Source: an uncultured Veillonella sp.
GTDB lineage: Bacteria; Bacillota; Negativicutes; Veillonellales; Veillonellaceae
Assembly: GCA_900550175.1 (NCBI GenBank)
Contig: URQX01000002.1
Span: forward strand, 1 to 64,000
DNA length: 64,000 nucleotides
Reading direction: 5' to 3'
Shown: positions 16,986 to 25,545 of the stretch, one piece after another
Layout of the letters: the number at the start of each line of letters is the position of its first letter
Position numbering within the stretch: the first letter of the stretch is position 1
Notes under the pieces: model-generated
Database searches by the model: none
What the model was told of the DNA's origin: nothing
Seen by the model: only the letters and a program-made list of their open reading frames with translations
Translations under genes and position numbers: made by a program

Positions 16986-17630
16986 TTATGCTCCTCTTTT
17001 ATACGCATTTCGATTAGTGTAGGCTACGGCGTAAAAAATAACGCGCGCTGCACCAGCATCGTATAATGCTTGAATACAATCTTCGTCAACATTGACTGTT
17101 TTTGTATAAATATCGTCTATCAAAATAACCGTTCTATCCTTTAGGTACTCGTTCTGGATATCACAAGTATCCTTGGTAATCCCTGGGTACGGCTCACTAC
17201 CAGTATTTTCGAAATTAGATACAGGCTTACGCAAGTGTGTCATCTTGGTACTCGTATGGCGGAAAATAAAATCTGTTCCGTCGACGACAGGCAAGTTATT
17301 ATCCTGTAGGGCTTTCACAGCAGTCCGTACCGCAGCCTTAAACCCAAGTTGCCAATTGCACATGCCCGACTTGGACCGTGGCACCGCCATAAGAACAACC
17401 TCACCCAAATCTTCAGCATCTATAACCTTCGGAATATCCTGTATCATTAATGCTGCGGCCTGCCTAGAGGCAGCTCGCAACGTATCTAGAGGTGTAGAAA
17501 CAAATATATTTTTCAACGTGTTCAAATAATCCGGATTGCCTGGTCGCCCGTACCCTACATAATATAGATGAAAGTAACCGGTGCAATCATGGGATAAAAA
17601 ATCATTCTTCTGAATAGCAAATCGTTCCAT
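16986..17630 (-). CDS. Phosphoribosyltransferase-like protein (214 aa)
   Basis: The segment RTVILIDDIYTKTVNVDEDC near residues 180-200 matches the PRPP-binding loop pattern of type I phosphoribosyltransferases (hhhhDD(I/V)xTTG), with KTV in place of the usual TTG, so pyrophosphate binding may differ. AVPRSKSGMCNWQLGF near 95 replaces the usual early loop. I placed the start at 17630 because GGAGG is 6 bp upstream. It is the first gene of the PRTase/DprA/HAD/TPR set. Confidence 0.65.
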   Translation of the reverse strand: MERFAIQKNDFLSHDCTGYFHLYYVGYGRPGNPDYLNTLKNIFVSTPLDTLRAASRQAAALMIQDIPKVIDAEDLGEVVLMAVPRSKSGMCNWQLGFKAAVRTAVKALQDNNLPVVDGTDFIFRHTSTKMTHLRKPVSNFENTGSEPYPGITKDTCDIQNEYLKDRTVILIDDIYTKTVNVDEDCIQALYDAGAARVIFYAVAYTNRNAYKRGA

Positions 17631-17689
17631 AGAGAACCTCCGTGTATAAAAACACATATAACTCATGTAATACAAACAACATACTAGGC

Positions 17690-17812
17690 TAAGCCCACCG
17701 GAAGAACACCACTTTGTTTGCCGCCTAATGCAGCTTTTATAAAAGGGTTATTTTATTTATTGTATGGAGGTAAATCATGATACTTGATGTTACAACCAAT
17801 GGGCTTAACTTG
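17690..17812 (-). ncRNA. Candidate structured sRNA A
   Basis: A -10 element (TATAAT, 17820-17825 on the minus strand) with an upstream box precedes an approximately 125-nt region bounded by the inverted repeats TTAAGCCCA and TGGGCTTAG. The interior holds TTACCTCC, an anti-Shine-Dalgarno sequence, and ACCCTTT. The RNA at 20520-20668 has the same closing stem, both motifs and the same promoter. No protein of reasonable length is encoded. Termination is not clear. Confidence 0.5.
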
Positions 17813-17819
17813 TGAGTTC

Positions 17820-17865
17820 ATTATACGGAGATTCTCTATGGGGAGATAATCAAAAAAACTAGGAA
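17820..17865 (-). promoter_or_regulatory. Box-type promoter A
   Basis: The minus strand carries TTCCTAGTTTTTTTGA (17850-17865), then exactly 24 bp, then TATAAT (17820-17825). No consensus -35 hexamer is present. The same box and spacing occur at 20673, 31579 and 37321. Confidence 0.65.
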
Positions 17866-17869
17866 TAAA

Positions 17870-17900
17870 AAAAGAGCCGTTTTGAAACAGCTCAGAATTT
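17870..17900. terminator. Short hairpin, possible terminator
   Basis: GAGCCGTTTT/AAACAGCTC, with an A-run on the left, gives a T-run on the minus strand. It could separate promoter A from the toxin-antitoxin module. Confidence 0.4.
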
Positions 17901-17963
17901 ATGTCCTACATACTTAATGGCAGAACACACTCATCAAACAAAAACGTGCATGTTCATCTATAT

Positions 17964-18110
17964 TTGACGATGACCTAAACCATCGTTATAATATAAGAAG
18001 ATAGCTAGACGAGTGGATACGTCAGGCTCATCTCGAAATCTATAAAATATTAGGAAATGGCCTTTCTGTTATCGAATTATCAAAGATAACGAAGGGCTAT
18101 TTGTCTTTTC
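17964..18110 (+). ncRNA. Type I antitoxin RNA, copy 4
   Basis: The promoter TTGACG (17964-17969), 17 bp, TATAAT (17987-17992) and an RNA closely matching copies 1-3 are visible. The final stem pairs AAATGGCC..GTTATC with GATAACGAAGGGCTATTT, followed by GTCTTTT. It converges on the toxin gene 18097-18198. Confidence 0.65.
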
Positions 18111-18198
18111 CTAGACAAATAAGCGCTATTAACGCTCCAAAGGCAATAATCACGGTCATCACCTGTAATAGGAGCATAATGATTTCATAATCACTCAT
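18097..18198 (-). CDS. Small hydrophobic type I toxin-like peptide (33 aa), copy 4
   Basis: MSDYEIIMLLLQVMTVIIAF followed by GALIALICLGKDK: one transmembrane helix and a charged tail, differing from copy 1 at six positions, so the family is under constraint. The ribosome binding site is GGGAGGGG. Its promoter is TTGTAT (18283-18288), 17 bp, TATAAT (18260-18265) on the minus strand. The antitoxin RNA converges on its 3' end. Confidence 0.7.
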   Translation of the reverse strand: MSDYEIIMLLLQVMTVIIAFGALIALICLGKDK

Positions 18199-18259
18199 AG
18201 GCTTACCCCTCCCTTCAATGACGAAGAGAGGCCCAACCTCATCTAACTATCTTATTTTA

Positions 18260-18288
18260 ATTATATATCAAACAAACATTCGATACAA
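18260..18288 (-). promoter_or_regulatory. Promoter of toxin copy 4
   Basis: TTGTAT (18283-18288) and TATAAT (18260-18265) are 17 bp apart on the minus strand, the same layout as the promoter at 784-812. Confidence 0.6.
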
Positions 18289-18320
18289 TAAGCATCGAAT
18301 TATAGAGATTTATAAACAAA

Positions 18321-18353
18321 ACCTCTACCTTAGAAGATCTAGGGTAGAGTTTT
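18321..18353. terminator. Bidirectional terminator left of array 1
   Basis: CTCTACC/GGTAGAG is followed on the plus strand by seven T, and on the minus strand by GTTTTGTTT. It would end leftward transcription of array 1 and insulate the toxin module. Confidence 0.7.
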
Positions 18354-18412
18354 TTTATGGTTGTAGGGAGATAGCATACTCCTAATAAAATATGTAGTTC
18401 TTTTATTATATA

Positions 18413-20292
18413 CACTAAACGGTAAGTACTATTTTCTCATCACCTTTGTTTCACCTTCGCTTTGCTCAGATAAGAGATGTGCGGACCTCATCGTCACTTT
18501 GCTCCTCTGCTGTCTCGCACACTTCGGCGCATACCGTAAACGGTAGGTACTGTTGCTTATCGCCTTTGTTTTACCTTCGCTTTGCTCAGGTACTTGAGAT
18601 GTGCGGACCTCATCGTCGCTTTGCTCCTCTGCTGTCTCGCACCCTTCGGCGCATACTGTAAACGGTAAGTACTGTTACTTATCACCTTTGTTTTACCTTC
18701 TCTTCGTTCAGGTACTTGAGATGTGCGGACCTCATCGTCGCTTTGCTCCTCTGCTGTCTCGCACCCTTCGGCGCATACCGTAAACGGTAGGTACTGTTGC
18801 TTCATCACCTTTGTTTTACCTTCTCTTCGTTCAGGTACTTGAGATGTGCGGACTTCATCGTCGCTTTGCTCCTCTGCCGTCTCGCACCCTTCGGCGCATA
18901 CCGTAAACGATAGGTGTTGTTGCAACTAGTTGTAATGAAGCTTTACAATTTGGGCAAATTTGAGTTTCAATACCGTAAACGGTAGGTACTATTGCTTATC
19001 ATCTTCGTTTTACCTTCGCTTTGCTCCTCTGCTGTCTTGCACCCTTCGGCGCATACTGTAAGAGGTAGGTGTTGTTGCAACTCGTGACATTACTATTCAC
19101 GAGAGTGGTGTTGATGCAGGTAAGTTTCAATACCGCAAGCGGTAGGTGCTGTTGCTTTATCATCTTCGTTTTACCTTCGCTTCGCTCAGGTACTTGAGAT
19201 GTGCGGACCTCATCGTCGCTTTGCTCCTCTGCTGTCTCGCACCCTTCGGCGCATACCGTAAACGGTAGGTGCTGTTGCAACGTGACATGATGCAAGGCAA
19301 CTTAGATAAAGTTGCGTTTCAATACCGTAAACGGTAGGTGCTGTTGCAACCGTCAAGAGCTAGTAGATGTTGGTGTAGTAACCAATAAGTTTCAATACCG
19401 TAAACAGTAAGCGCTGTTGCAACGATCTGAATTCTTTAAAATGTCTCAAGGAGGATCTGACCAGTTTCAATACCGTGAACGATAAGCACTGTTGCAAACA
19501 TGGAACAACTTCCTTGCAAGCCTTATTGAAGAATTGCGCGTTTCAATACCGCAAGCGGTAGGTATTGTTGCAACGTTAGTAATGCTAGTACCTATTTTGT
19601 TGGTAGTTACGTTTCAATACCGTAAACAGTAAGTACTGTTGCTTCATCACCTTTGTTTTACCTTCACTTTGCTCAGGTACTTGAGATGTGCGGACCTCAT
19701 CGTCGCTTTGCTCCTCTGCTGTCCTACACCCTGCGGCGCATACCGTGAACGGTAGGTACTGTTGCCTTATCATCTTTGTTTTACCCTCGCTTTGCTCAGG
19801 TACTTGAGATGTGCGGACCTCATCGCCGCTTTGCTCCTCTGCTGTCTCGCACCCTTCGGCGCATACCGTAAACGGTAGGTGCTGTTGCAACGCTAATTCT
19901 TGTAGATTTAATTTCTTTCACCACTATCCGTTTCAATACCGTAAACGGTAAGCACTGTTCCAACATAATAGAACATCTATACGCTTTTTAACTAACCGTG
20001 GGTTTCAATACCGTAAACGGTAGGTGCTATTGCAACTGAACTAATGGAAGGTGTATTTAATGCTAACATCAGTACGTTTCAATACCGTAAACGGTAGGCA
20101 CTGTTGCTTCATCATCTTCGTTTTACCTTAGCTTTGCTCAGGTACTTGAGATGTGCGGACCTCATCGTCGCTTTGCTCCTCTGCTGTCTCGCACCCTTCG
20201 GCGCATACCGTAAACGGTAGGTACTGTTGCAACAAGCATGGATATTAACCCAGACGAAGTAAATGTTTACGAGTTTCAATACCGTAAACGGT
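18413..20292 (-). CRISPR. CRISPR array 1 (type III, truncated at leader side)
   Basis: Read on the minus strand, the 35-bp repeat begins GTTGCAACAGCACCTACCGT and ends ACGGTATTGAAAC. Spacers are about 35-40 bp. Only about ten normal spacers remain. Nine intervals hold the conserved 96-bp element or a shortened form of it, several in tandem at the left (old) end. The last repeat on the right is cut short: it runs directly into the leader's internal repeat-like segment at 20292, and the roughly 60 bp that separate repeat and leader in arrays 2 and 3 are missing. Repeats are heterogeneous (CCGTAAACGG, CCGCAAGCGG, CCGTGAACGA and other forms), as in an old array. Confidence 0.95.
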
Positions 20293-20403
20293 CAAAACGT
20301 GTTCCCATTTGGTCCACAAGGCCTATGGATATAGGTAAATACTGGAGGAAAATGATGTTTCTTAAGATACGGTTATTATAAGGGTTTATAGGTTTCACGT
20401 CAA
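20293..20403 (-). promoter_or_regulatory. Leader and promoter of array 1
   Basis: This block is shared with arrays 2 and 3 (TATGGATATAGGTAAATACT near 20325). It contains on the minus strand TTGACG (20398-20403), 17 bp, TATAAT (20375-20380), a near-consensus promoter pointing into the array. Confidence 0.8.
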
Positions 20404-20519
20404 TAATTAAGTTCATTTTCTATTCATTTATTTTTAAGTCTTTTTATTGAAGTAAAGCAGAGAGTTCGTGCATTGTTTCAAAGTTCAAAACTAGTATATA
20501 TTAAAATAAAAATAGATTA

Positions 20520-20668
20520 AGCCTACCAGCTAAACATCATAGCATCCGCTGCAAGGGCGGTTCCGATCAAAGGGTCTGTGTATTGTATATCGTTACGTTG
20601 TAACGATATGGGTCGCGGAGGTAACGACCATGCTACATGATGCTCTAACTAGTAGGCTTAACTTGTGA
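20520..20668 (-). ncRNA. Candidate structured sRNA B
   Basis: Downstream of box promoter B, an RNA of about 150 nt is closed by a long stem: TTAAGCCTAC with GTAGGCTTAA, extended by AGCATCAT with ATGATG. Inside lie CGTTACCTCC (anti-Shine-Dalgarno), a perfect ATATCGTTAC/GTAACGATAT hairpin and a CCGC/GCGG hairpin. The closing stem is followed by TCTATTTTTATTTT, a good terminator. It shares the stem, TTACCTCC and ACCCTTT with sRNA A. Base pairing is by eye. Confidence 0.6.
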
Positions 20669-20672
20669 TTTC

Positions 20673-20718
20673 ATTATACGTAGCTTTCACGTAAAGAGAT
20701 AATCAAAAAAACTAGGAA
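20673..20718 (-). promoter_or_regulatory. Box-type promoter B
   Basis: TTCCTAGTTTTTTTGA (20703-20718), 24 bp, TATAAT (20673-20678) on the minus strand. The spacing is identical to promoters A, C and D. Confidence 0.65.
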
Positions 20719-20726
20719 CTAAAAAG

Positions 20727-20771
20727 AAACCTGCTAGTTATCAGAATTGATAACTAGCAGGTTTCTTTAGT
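20727..20771 (-). terminator. Terminator of the cas operon
   Basis: A perfect stem, GAAACCTGCTAGTTATCA with its complement, is followed on the minus strand by TTTTTAG. It lies 70 bp past the cas6 stop and just upstream of box promoter B. Confidence 0.85.
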
Positions 20772-20842
20772 TGGGAGGTACTATATCTAGACCTATACAT
20801 AGTCCAAATATATCTAACTATAATCTCTAGACTAAAAATCTA

Positions 20843-21646
20843 TTATTTCATATCCACTGTCACTCGCACTTGCCCCAGCCCCTGACTAGACAATCGTCCT
20901 ACACCGCAATGTTGACCAAAGGTTGCTAGAATAGTAATGAGTTGTCGTTCTTCGTCATTTAGCTTGGACAAATTGAATGTAAAGCCACCTACAAATCCGG
21001 TAATACCTCGGTCACGACCAAAGTATACACGCTTAGTGTGTCCTTTCCAATCAGTCAAAACAATTCGTTCACACAGTTCTTTAATGCGTGCTTTATCTAA
21101 TGCTTGTTCTTCATCACCAGCATTCCATTTGTCTACAATGGATGCAAAGATAAGCTCCGCCTTAGGAAATGTAATTTCGCCATATGTTCCGTTAAATGAG
21201 GTAGGCGTAACAAAATCGATTTCCACACGTTTCGCAGGCTTGGCCGTAAGGCATCGCTCTACCAATATCAAAGCATTCTCTCCCGATAAAGGAAGATCAA
21301 AGGGTGCCTCATATTGCACATCGACAGCCATCGCCTCAAGTGGTCCGATTTGTAAGGATAGTAGCTGCGGTATCTCTTCAAGGACATACCACAGCTCACG
21401 ATGCCACACATGGATTCGTAAGTAAACTATATCCCCCTTTTGAATACTAGCATCACGGCGTTTTTTGCCATATTGTAGGGATACGGTAAATGGTTTGATG
21501 CCTGCTAGATTATGCCAATACGTACTGGATGCTTCATCGATAGAACCGAGGAGGGAAAATACGGCCGCATGGAGAAAACGTCCTGGAAATTCAGGCAGTT
21601 TACAGGTGTTCTTAGCCTTAAGGGCTAATGTTACAATACCCAGCAT
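20843..21646 (-). CDS. cas6: Cas6 CRISPR RNA endoribonuclease
   Basis: This 267-aa protein has the Cas6 pattern: an N-terminal FPGRFLHAAVFSLLG helix with a histidine (about residue 27), KPFTVSLQYG near 50, a central VEIDFVTPTSFNG motif (the F-x-T-P-T-x-F of Cas6), and the C-terminal glycine-rich loop CGVGRLSSQGLGQVRV. It should cut pre-crRNA at the base of the repeat hairpin, leaving an 8-nt handle. It is the last gene of the operon and abuts the RAMP gene at 21646. Confidence 0.85.
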   Translation of the reverse strand: MLGIVTLALKAKNTCKLPEFPGRFLHAAVFSLLGSIDEASSTYWHNLAGIKPFTVSLQYGKKRRDASIQKGDIVYLRIHVWHRELWYVLEEIPQLLSLQIGPLEAMAVDVQYEAPFDLPLSGENALILVERCLTAKPAKRVEIDFVTPTSFNGTYGEITFPKAELIFASIVDKWNAGDEEQALDKARIKELCERIVLTDWKGHTKRVYFGRDRGITGFVGGFTFNLSKLNDEERQLITILATFGQHCGVGRLSSQGLGQVRVTVDMK

Positions 21647-23640
21647 TATTTAGACCACTTTTCGATAAAGGATTTTGGCATATCGAGTTTACTACGATAT
21701 TTAATGCGATCATCCATTTTATTATTTTTGATAGTCATCATGGATATCCCTTCGTTCCAATTCTTAGCAGCATTTGGACCATTAGCGATATTCCAATCCA
21801 TCATCATATACAAATCTTCGAGCATTGCATTATATGCTGGTTTATCCACACCGAGTACATCATCACGATAAGCTGTAAACGCTTGAACATAGTCTTTGCT
21901 ATCCATTGTGCTTTTTCCAGTATTCCACGCATCATTTTCAAACAAGACGGAGTAACGGCTAGTATTATCAAAAATCGTTACGTCTGTATCTAATTTAACA
22001 CTGCCGAAACCAATGGATTTACCCATGCCTAGTTTGTAATACGTCCGACGTTGGCCGCCAGAATATTGATCTAAATTAAGAGACATAAGCAACGCACCGA
22101 GTTCTACATCACTAAGACGTTCAAAATGAATACGACTTGTGAAAGTAACCCCTGTATCAACAGGGCGAATCTTGCGTGTACCTTTGATTTCTTTTTCTTC
22201 AGCCGTACGAGTCCAATCCTTCGCTTTGGCAAGCGGTTGATGCCAATACATCTTATAACCACGTAAGGACGCATGTTCATGCCCCCAGTGATTATACGTA
22301 TTATGGTCATCCACATTTTGTTCCAAATAGAGTTGGAATGATGTTGGGTTTGGTCCCATCAATGGATGTGGATAATCGGAAGGGCACATCTTAAGTGTAC
22401 CTTGTACATGTGCATCAGAGAAGGATACACGTCCAGCCCAATTATCGCCATAACCAAATACGCTATCACATAAATCCACGCCTTTATTATGTTGCTTCAA
22501 GGACGTTGGTAAATGATCACTAATTTTTAAATCGTAAGCGATTCGATAGAAACGACCATGCCCAAAATGTTCAACAAGACCATCCTTTTCAATAAAGAAA
22601 CAAGGCACAACGAATTTTACATCTGAGCAATGGGTATACTCTTTAGCCGCTTCGCCGGATTTACCTGTTTTCTTATCTAGCAAATCTAATGTACCGCGGT
22701 TCTTATCATCTGCGTAGCTTTCAATACAAGACTGCGGAATTGGAATTCGTTTATCAAAATTTCCCGGTTTGGTAATACGCATGTAGGATTTTTTAGAACG
22801 CATAGAGCCCGTATGAATGTTCACATACGTATTCATCCAGTCGATGGACGCCTTATCCTTCTTAAGTTCCATGCCATCATTATCCAAATAAGAGCATTTT
22901 TTAACATCACTAGGAACGACGAAGTAATCATTATTCACCGTTTGAATGATGAAACCAGGTGTCGCCTTAGTAGCAGCTTTATATTCACCCTTGCCATTTT
23001 TCTCCATGCCCACCATGCGTTCTGCATAATATTCTTTAAGAGATTTAATAGCACTCGCAAAGTCACGGAAATAAAGGTATCGATCTTCAAAGTCGCCTAA
23101 TCCTGTACCGCGTTGATATGGTCTAAAGCTACTAGCCGTTACAATTTTAAAGATTTCTTTTACCATGCCCTTAAGGCTAGAGCCCGGAATGGTTGGATTG
23201 TTTTGACCACCATAGAATTCTAGAGGTGTTGTGTCCTCTTGTTTCGATGGACCACCTATGAATAGTGGTGTTTCTGTTGTAATAGTGAGATCAATATAAC
23301 CAGTATGTGTATCCATTTTCGTAACATGATCACGGTACGCATCAATAACATCCTTTGTGACACCTTCAAAATTCCCATCATAGAATTCAGCAGGAATTAC
23401 ATGGCTTGGCAAACGCACAAAATTGTATGCTGCGCTAGCAGGTGTAGACGGATATTTGCTATTACCATTGCTTCTAGCACCGCTATTACCATGGGAATTA
23501 TTGTAACCGCCAGAACGGCCTTGACCACCACGGCCGCCACCACGCGGTTCCGTCGCCTTTTTGATATCAAAATCTGGACCATTTACACGTTGAAAGAAGG
23601 CTGCACTAGCCGCATGTTTATTCTTTGCTTTCTTTGCCAT
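21646..23640 (-). CDS. TIGR03986-like RAMP (Cas7-type) protein (664 aa)
   Basis: A basic, glycine-rich N-terminus (RGGGRGGQGRSGGYNN) is followed by TETPLFIGGPSKQED and TIPGSSLKGMVKEIFKI, the RAMP G-x-x-(L/I)-(K/R)-G loop, and a C-terminal RRTYYKLGMGKSIGFGSVKL glycine loop. Its size and place beside csx19 fit the TIGR03986 family of type III-D loci. Its role is a backbone subunit binding crRNA or target RNA. The 1-bp overlap with cas6 suggests coupling. Confidence 0.8.
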   Translation of the reverse strand: MAKKAKNKHAASAAFFQRVNGPDFDIKKATEPRGGGRGGQGRSGGYNNSHGNSGARSNGNSKYPSTPASAAYNFVRLPSHVIPAEFYDGNFEGVTKDVIDAYRDHVTKMDTHTGYIDLTITTETPLFIGGPSKQEDTTPLEFYGGQNNPTIPGSSLKGMVKEIFKIVTASSFRPYQRGTGLGDFEDRYLYFRDFASAIKSLKEYYAERMVGMEKNGKGEYKAATKATPGFIIQTVNNDYFVVPSDVKKCSYLDNDGMELKKDKASIDWMNTYVNIHTGSMRSKKSYMRITKPGNFDKRIPIPQSCIESYADDKNRGTLDLLDKKTGKSGEAAKEYTHCSDVKFVVPCFFIEKDGLVEHFGHGRFYRIAYDLKISDHLPTSLKQHNKGVDLCDSVFGYGDNWAGRVSFSDAHVQGTLKMCPSDYPHPLMGPNPTSFQLYLEQNVDDHNTYNHWGHEHASLRGYKMYWHQPLAKAKDWTRTAEEKEIKGTRKIRPVDTGVTFTSRIHFERLSDVELGALLMSLNLDQYSGGQRRTYYKLGMGKSIGFGSVKLDTDVTIFDNTSRYSVLFENDAWNTGKSTMDSKDYVQAFTAYRDDVLGVDKPAYNAMLEDLYMMMDWNIANGPNAAKNWNEGISMMTIKNNKMDDRIKYRSKLDMPKSFIEKWSK

Positions 23641-23641
23641 A

Positions 23642-24205
23642 CTACGCCTCCTTATCTACGATGCTCACATACCGATAATCGATATAGCTCGCTTGATGGT
23701 TATCTAAATATCCAATATAATTGCGCGTTGTTAAGTAGCAATATTGTTTTGTTGCTGTAATAGGGATAATTTGTGAAAGCTTACGCCCTGTATCAACTAA
23801 ATGGGTAAAACCTTCAATATTATGTAATTGGGCATAACCTGCATCATTTTCACCAATCATACGAGATGTGGAATCCACGTAAGATACGCTTTCACCAGAG
23901 GCATCGGAAATATAGCGATATGAAATAGATCCATTTTGAACGGTAACGCGCAATTCTTCTGTATCGTTAAAGATGCGCATTTCTTGCAAATATGCATTTT
24001 CAACTGTTGTGGAGCCATCCGAAAATTGGAATGTACCATTCTTGTAATAGCCCCATTTTACTTCGTGCACAGACCAAGTAACGACTAGACCATCCCGTTG
24101 CATGTGTTCCTTTGCAACAGATGCAATGTTCACATCTGCTAGGGCCCCACAGGTGCCGCTAGTTTTTGTATATACGCCTTCGTGGCGTTGTAATTCTTTA
24201 CTCAT
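23642..24205 (-). CDS. csx19: Csx19-like type III-D protein
   Basis: At 187 aa it shows the expected order for Csx19: WSVHEVKWGYYKNGTFQFSD near 50, the LQEMRIFNDTEELRV strand (lqelRlFN...EL pattern), and a C-terminal YCYLTTRNYIGYLDNHQASY followed by IDYRYVSI. It sits between two RAMP genes, the usual place in type III-D operons. In the structurally studied III-Dv complex a Csx19 subunit is part of the effector. Identification rests on pattern recall. Confidence 0.7.
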   Translation of the reverse strand: MSKELQRHEGVYTKTSGTCGALADVNIASVAKEHMQRDGLVVTWSVHEVKWGYYKNGTFQFSDGSTTVENAYLQEMRIFNDTEELRVTVQNGSISYRYISDASGESVSYVDSTSRMIGENDAGYAQLHNIEGFTHLVDTGRKLSQIIPITATKQYCYLTTRNYIGYLDNHQASYIDYRYVSIVDKEA

Positions 24206-24215
24206 GGCAACCTCC

Positions 24216-25532
24216 TTAGCCGTTTACAGTTTCTTTAATACATTGTTGCAACGCACTCACTAGGTTTTCAAGATGAGAGGCATCACCAGATGTTACCTTA
24301 CCATTACCATCGATGGTATAGCTTTCACCATGATACTGAACGGTAACAGATTTACCTTGTACACGGCCATAACCAATCGTACGGTTTGCACCCAATGTAA
24401 TTTGACCTGTCATGAGATCCTTCACGAGCAGCAACACAAGGCCGGCCTCTGCATCGTTACAATTTTTAACAGTCATGCGCAATGGGAATGTCACTGTATC
24501 CCCCTTAGTGTTACGTACAGGGTGATCTTGGAACAAGGCGCCATTCATAGCACCACCAGTGAAACGATCCACGCGGATACGAGGTTGTTCCTCTTGATTG
24601 AACTGTTTATCAAAGTAAATTTCATCGACCATGACACGGCCCTTACGGCTATCCTTATCATCGTCATTACTGTATCCAAAAAGCGTATTCACAAGTGTAT
24701 CATTCATACCGATAGCTTGTAGAATACGACCACATTGATGACGCAATACACCTTTAACAGATGTACCAGGAACGAAAAGGGCTACAGATGTATCTTCCCA
24801 GGCTTCTTCAAAGATAGATTTGATAAGCACCGTATCTTCTAAATAAGCATCCATATTGATAACTAAATCGCGATCAGCTACAAGGGCTTGTTTAGGAATA
24901 GCTACGGAATCGCCATCTTTGCCAATTAACCATGCTTTCACATGGTCTGGTTTTGTAAAGTCATAGTGTTCTAAGGCAATATCCTTACAAGCAACACGGC
25001 CAAAACCATTTACCGTACGAGCTCCAATAGCGATGCCATGTTGTAAAGCATTGGCTAAGGCAGCGAGGGCCTTTTCAATCTTATCGCCTTGTTGTTCGTG
25101 ATACCGACGGATAACACAATCGATGCGCAATTGACCGGTAGCACCCGATTCGATAACCTCGAAATCATATTTAGCACCATCTACGGTTATACCACGCACA
25201 TCATCAATGCGAATGCCGTCACGTACGACAATATTCGTATCTTCTAAAGGAATGTCATTGATTTGTAGCGCACTTTGAGTTCCCTTATCGTCGATAGATC
25301 CAAATAGCACCAATTCCGCATCAGGTACAAGACCTTGCAAGGCTTGACGCAATACGCCGGCCAAGGATGTGCCCGGAATAAATGGTTGCCCATCATGGTA
25401 GGTCACCACGATATCATCAACCGTATCATTTAATATATCATTACTCACACCAGCACGGATAATAAGCGGGCTCGTGAGTTTGACAGTACCAGTCAGAGTG
25501 TACCGTCCTATAATACTTGCAGAGTTTAACAT
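24216..25532 (-). CDS. Double-domain Cas7-type RAMP (438 aa)
   Basis: Two RAMP domains in one chain can be seen: PFIPGTSLAGVLRQALQGLV near 55 with TVNGFGRVACKD near 175, and LFVPGTSVKGVLRHQCGRIL near 255 with ANRTIGYGRVQGK near 395. It is thus a natural Cas7-Cas7 fusion, as in several type III-D/E effectors. An acidic loop (NDDDKDSRKGRVMVDE) near 300 lies next to the second domain. Aspartates that could act in target RNA cleavage are present, but which ones do cannot be told. Confidence 0.8.
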   Translation of the reverse strand: MLNSASIIGRYTLTGTVKLTSPLIIRAGVSNDILNDTVDDIVVTYHDGQPFIPGTSLAGVLRQALQGLVPDAELVLFGSIDDKGTQSALQINDIPLEDTNIVVRDGIRIDDVRGITVDGAKYDFEVIESGATGQLRIDCVIRRYHEQQGDKIEKALAALANALQHGIAIGARTVNGFGRVACKDIALEHYDFTKPDHVKAWLIGKDGDSVAIPKQALVADRDLVINMDAYLEDTVLIKSIFEEAWEDTSVALFVPGTSVKGVLRHQCGRILQAIGMNDTLVNTLFGYSNDDDKDSRKGRVMVDEIYFDKQFNQEEQPRIRVDRFTGGAMNGALFQDHPVRNTKGDTVTFPLRMTVKNCNDAEAGLVLLLVKDLMTGQITLGANRTIGYGRVQGKSVTVQYHGESYTIDGNGKVTSGDASHLENLVSALQQCIKETVNG

Positions 25533-25545
25533 ACGACGGTCCTCC

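Noticed and set aside
17690..20668. 6S RNA identity for sRNAs A and B
   Set aside because: Length and closing stem fit loosely, but the large central bubble is not clear and the inner hairpins and anti-Shine-Dalgarno motif point elsewhere.
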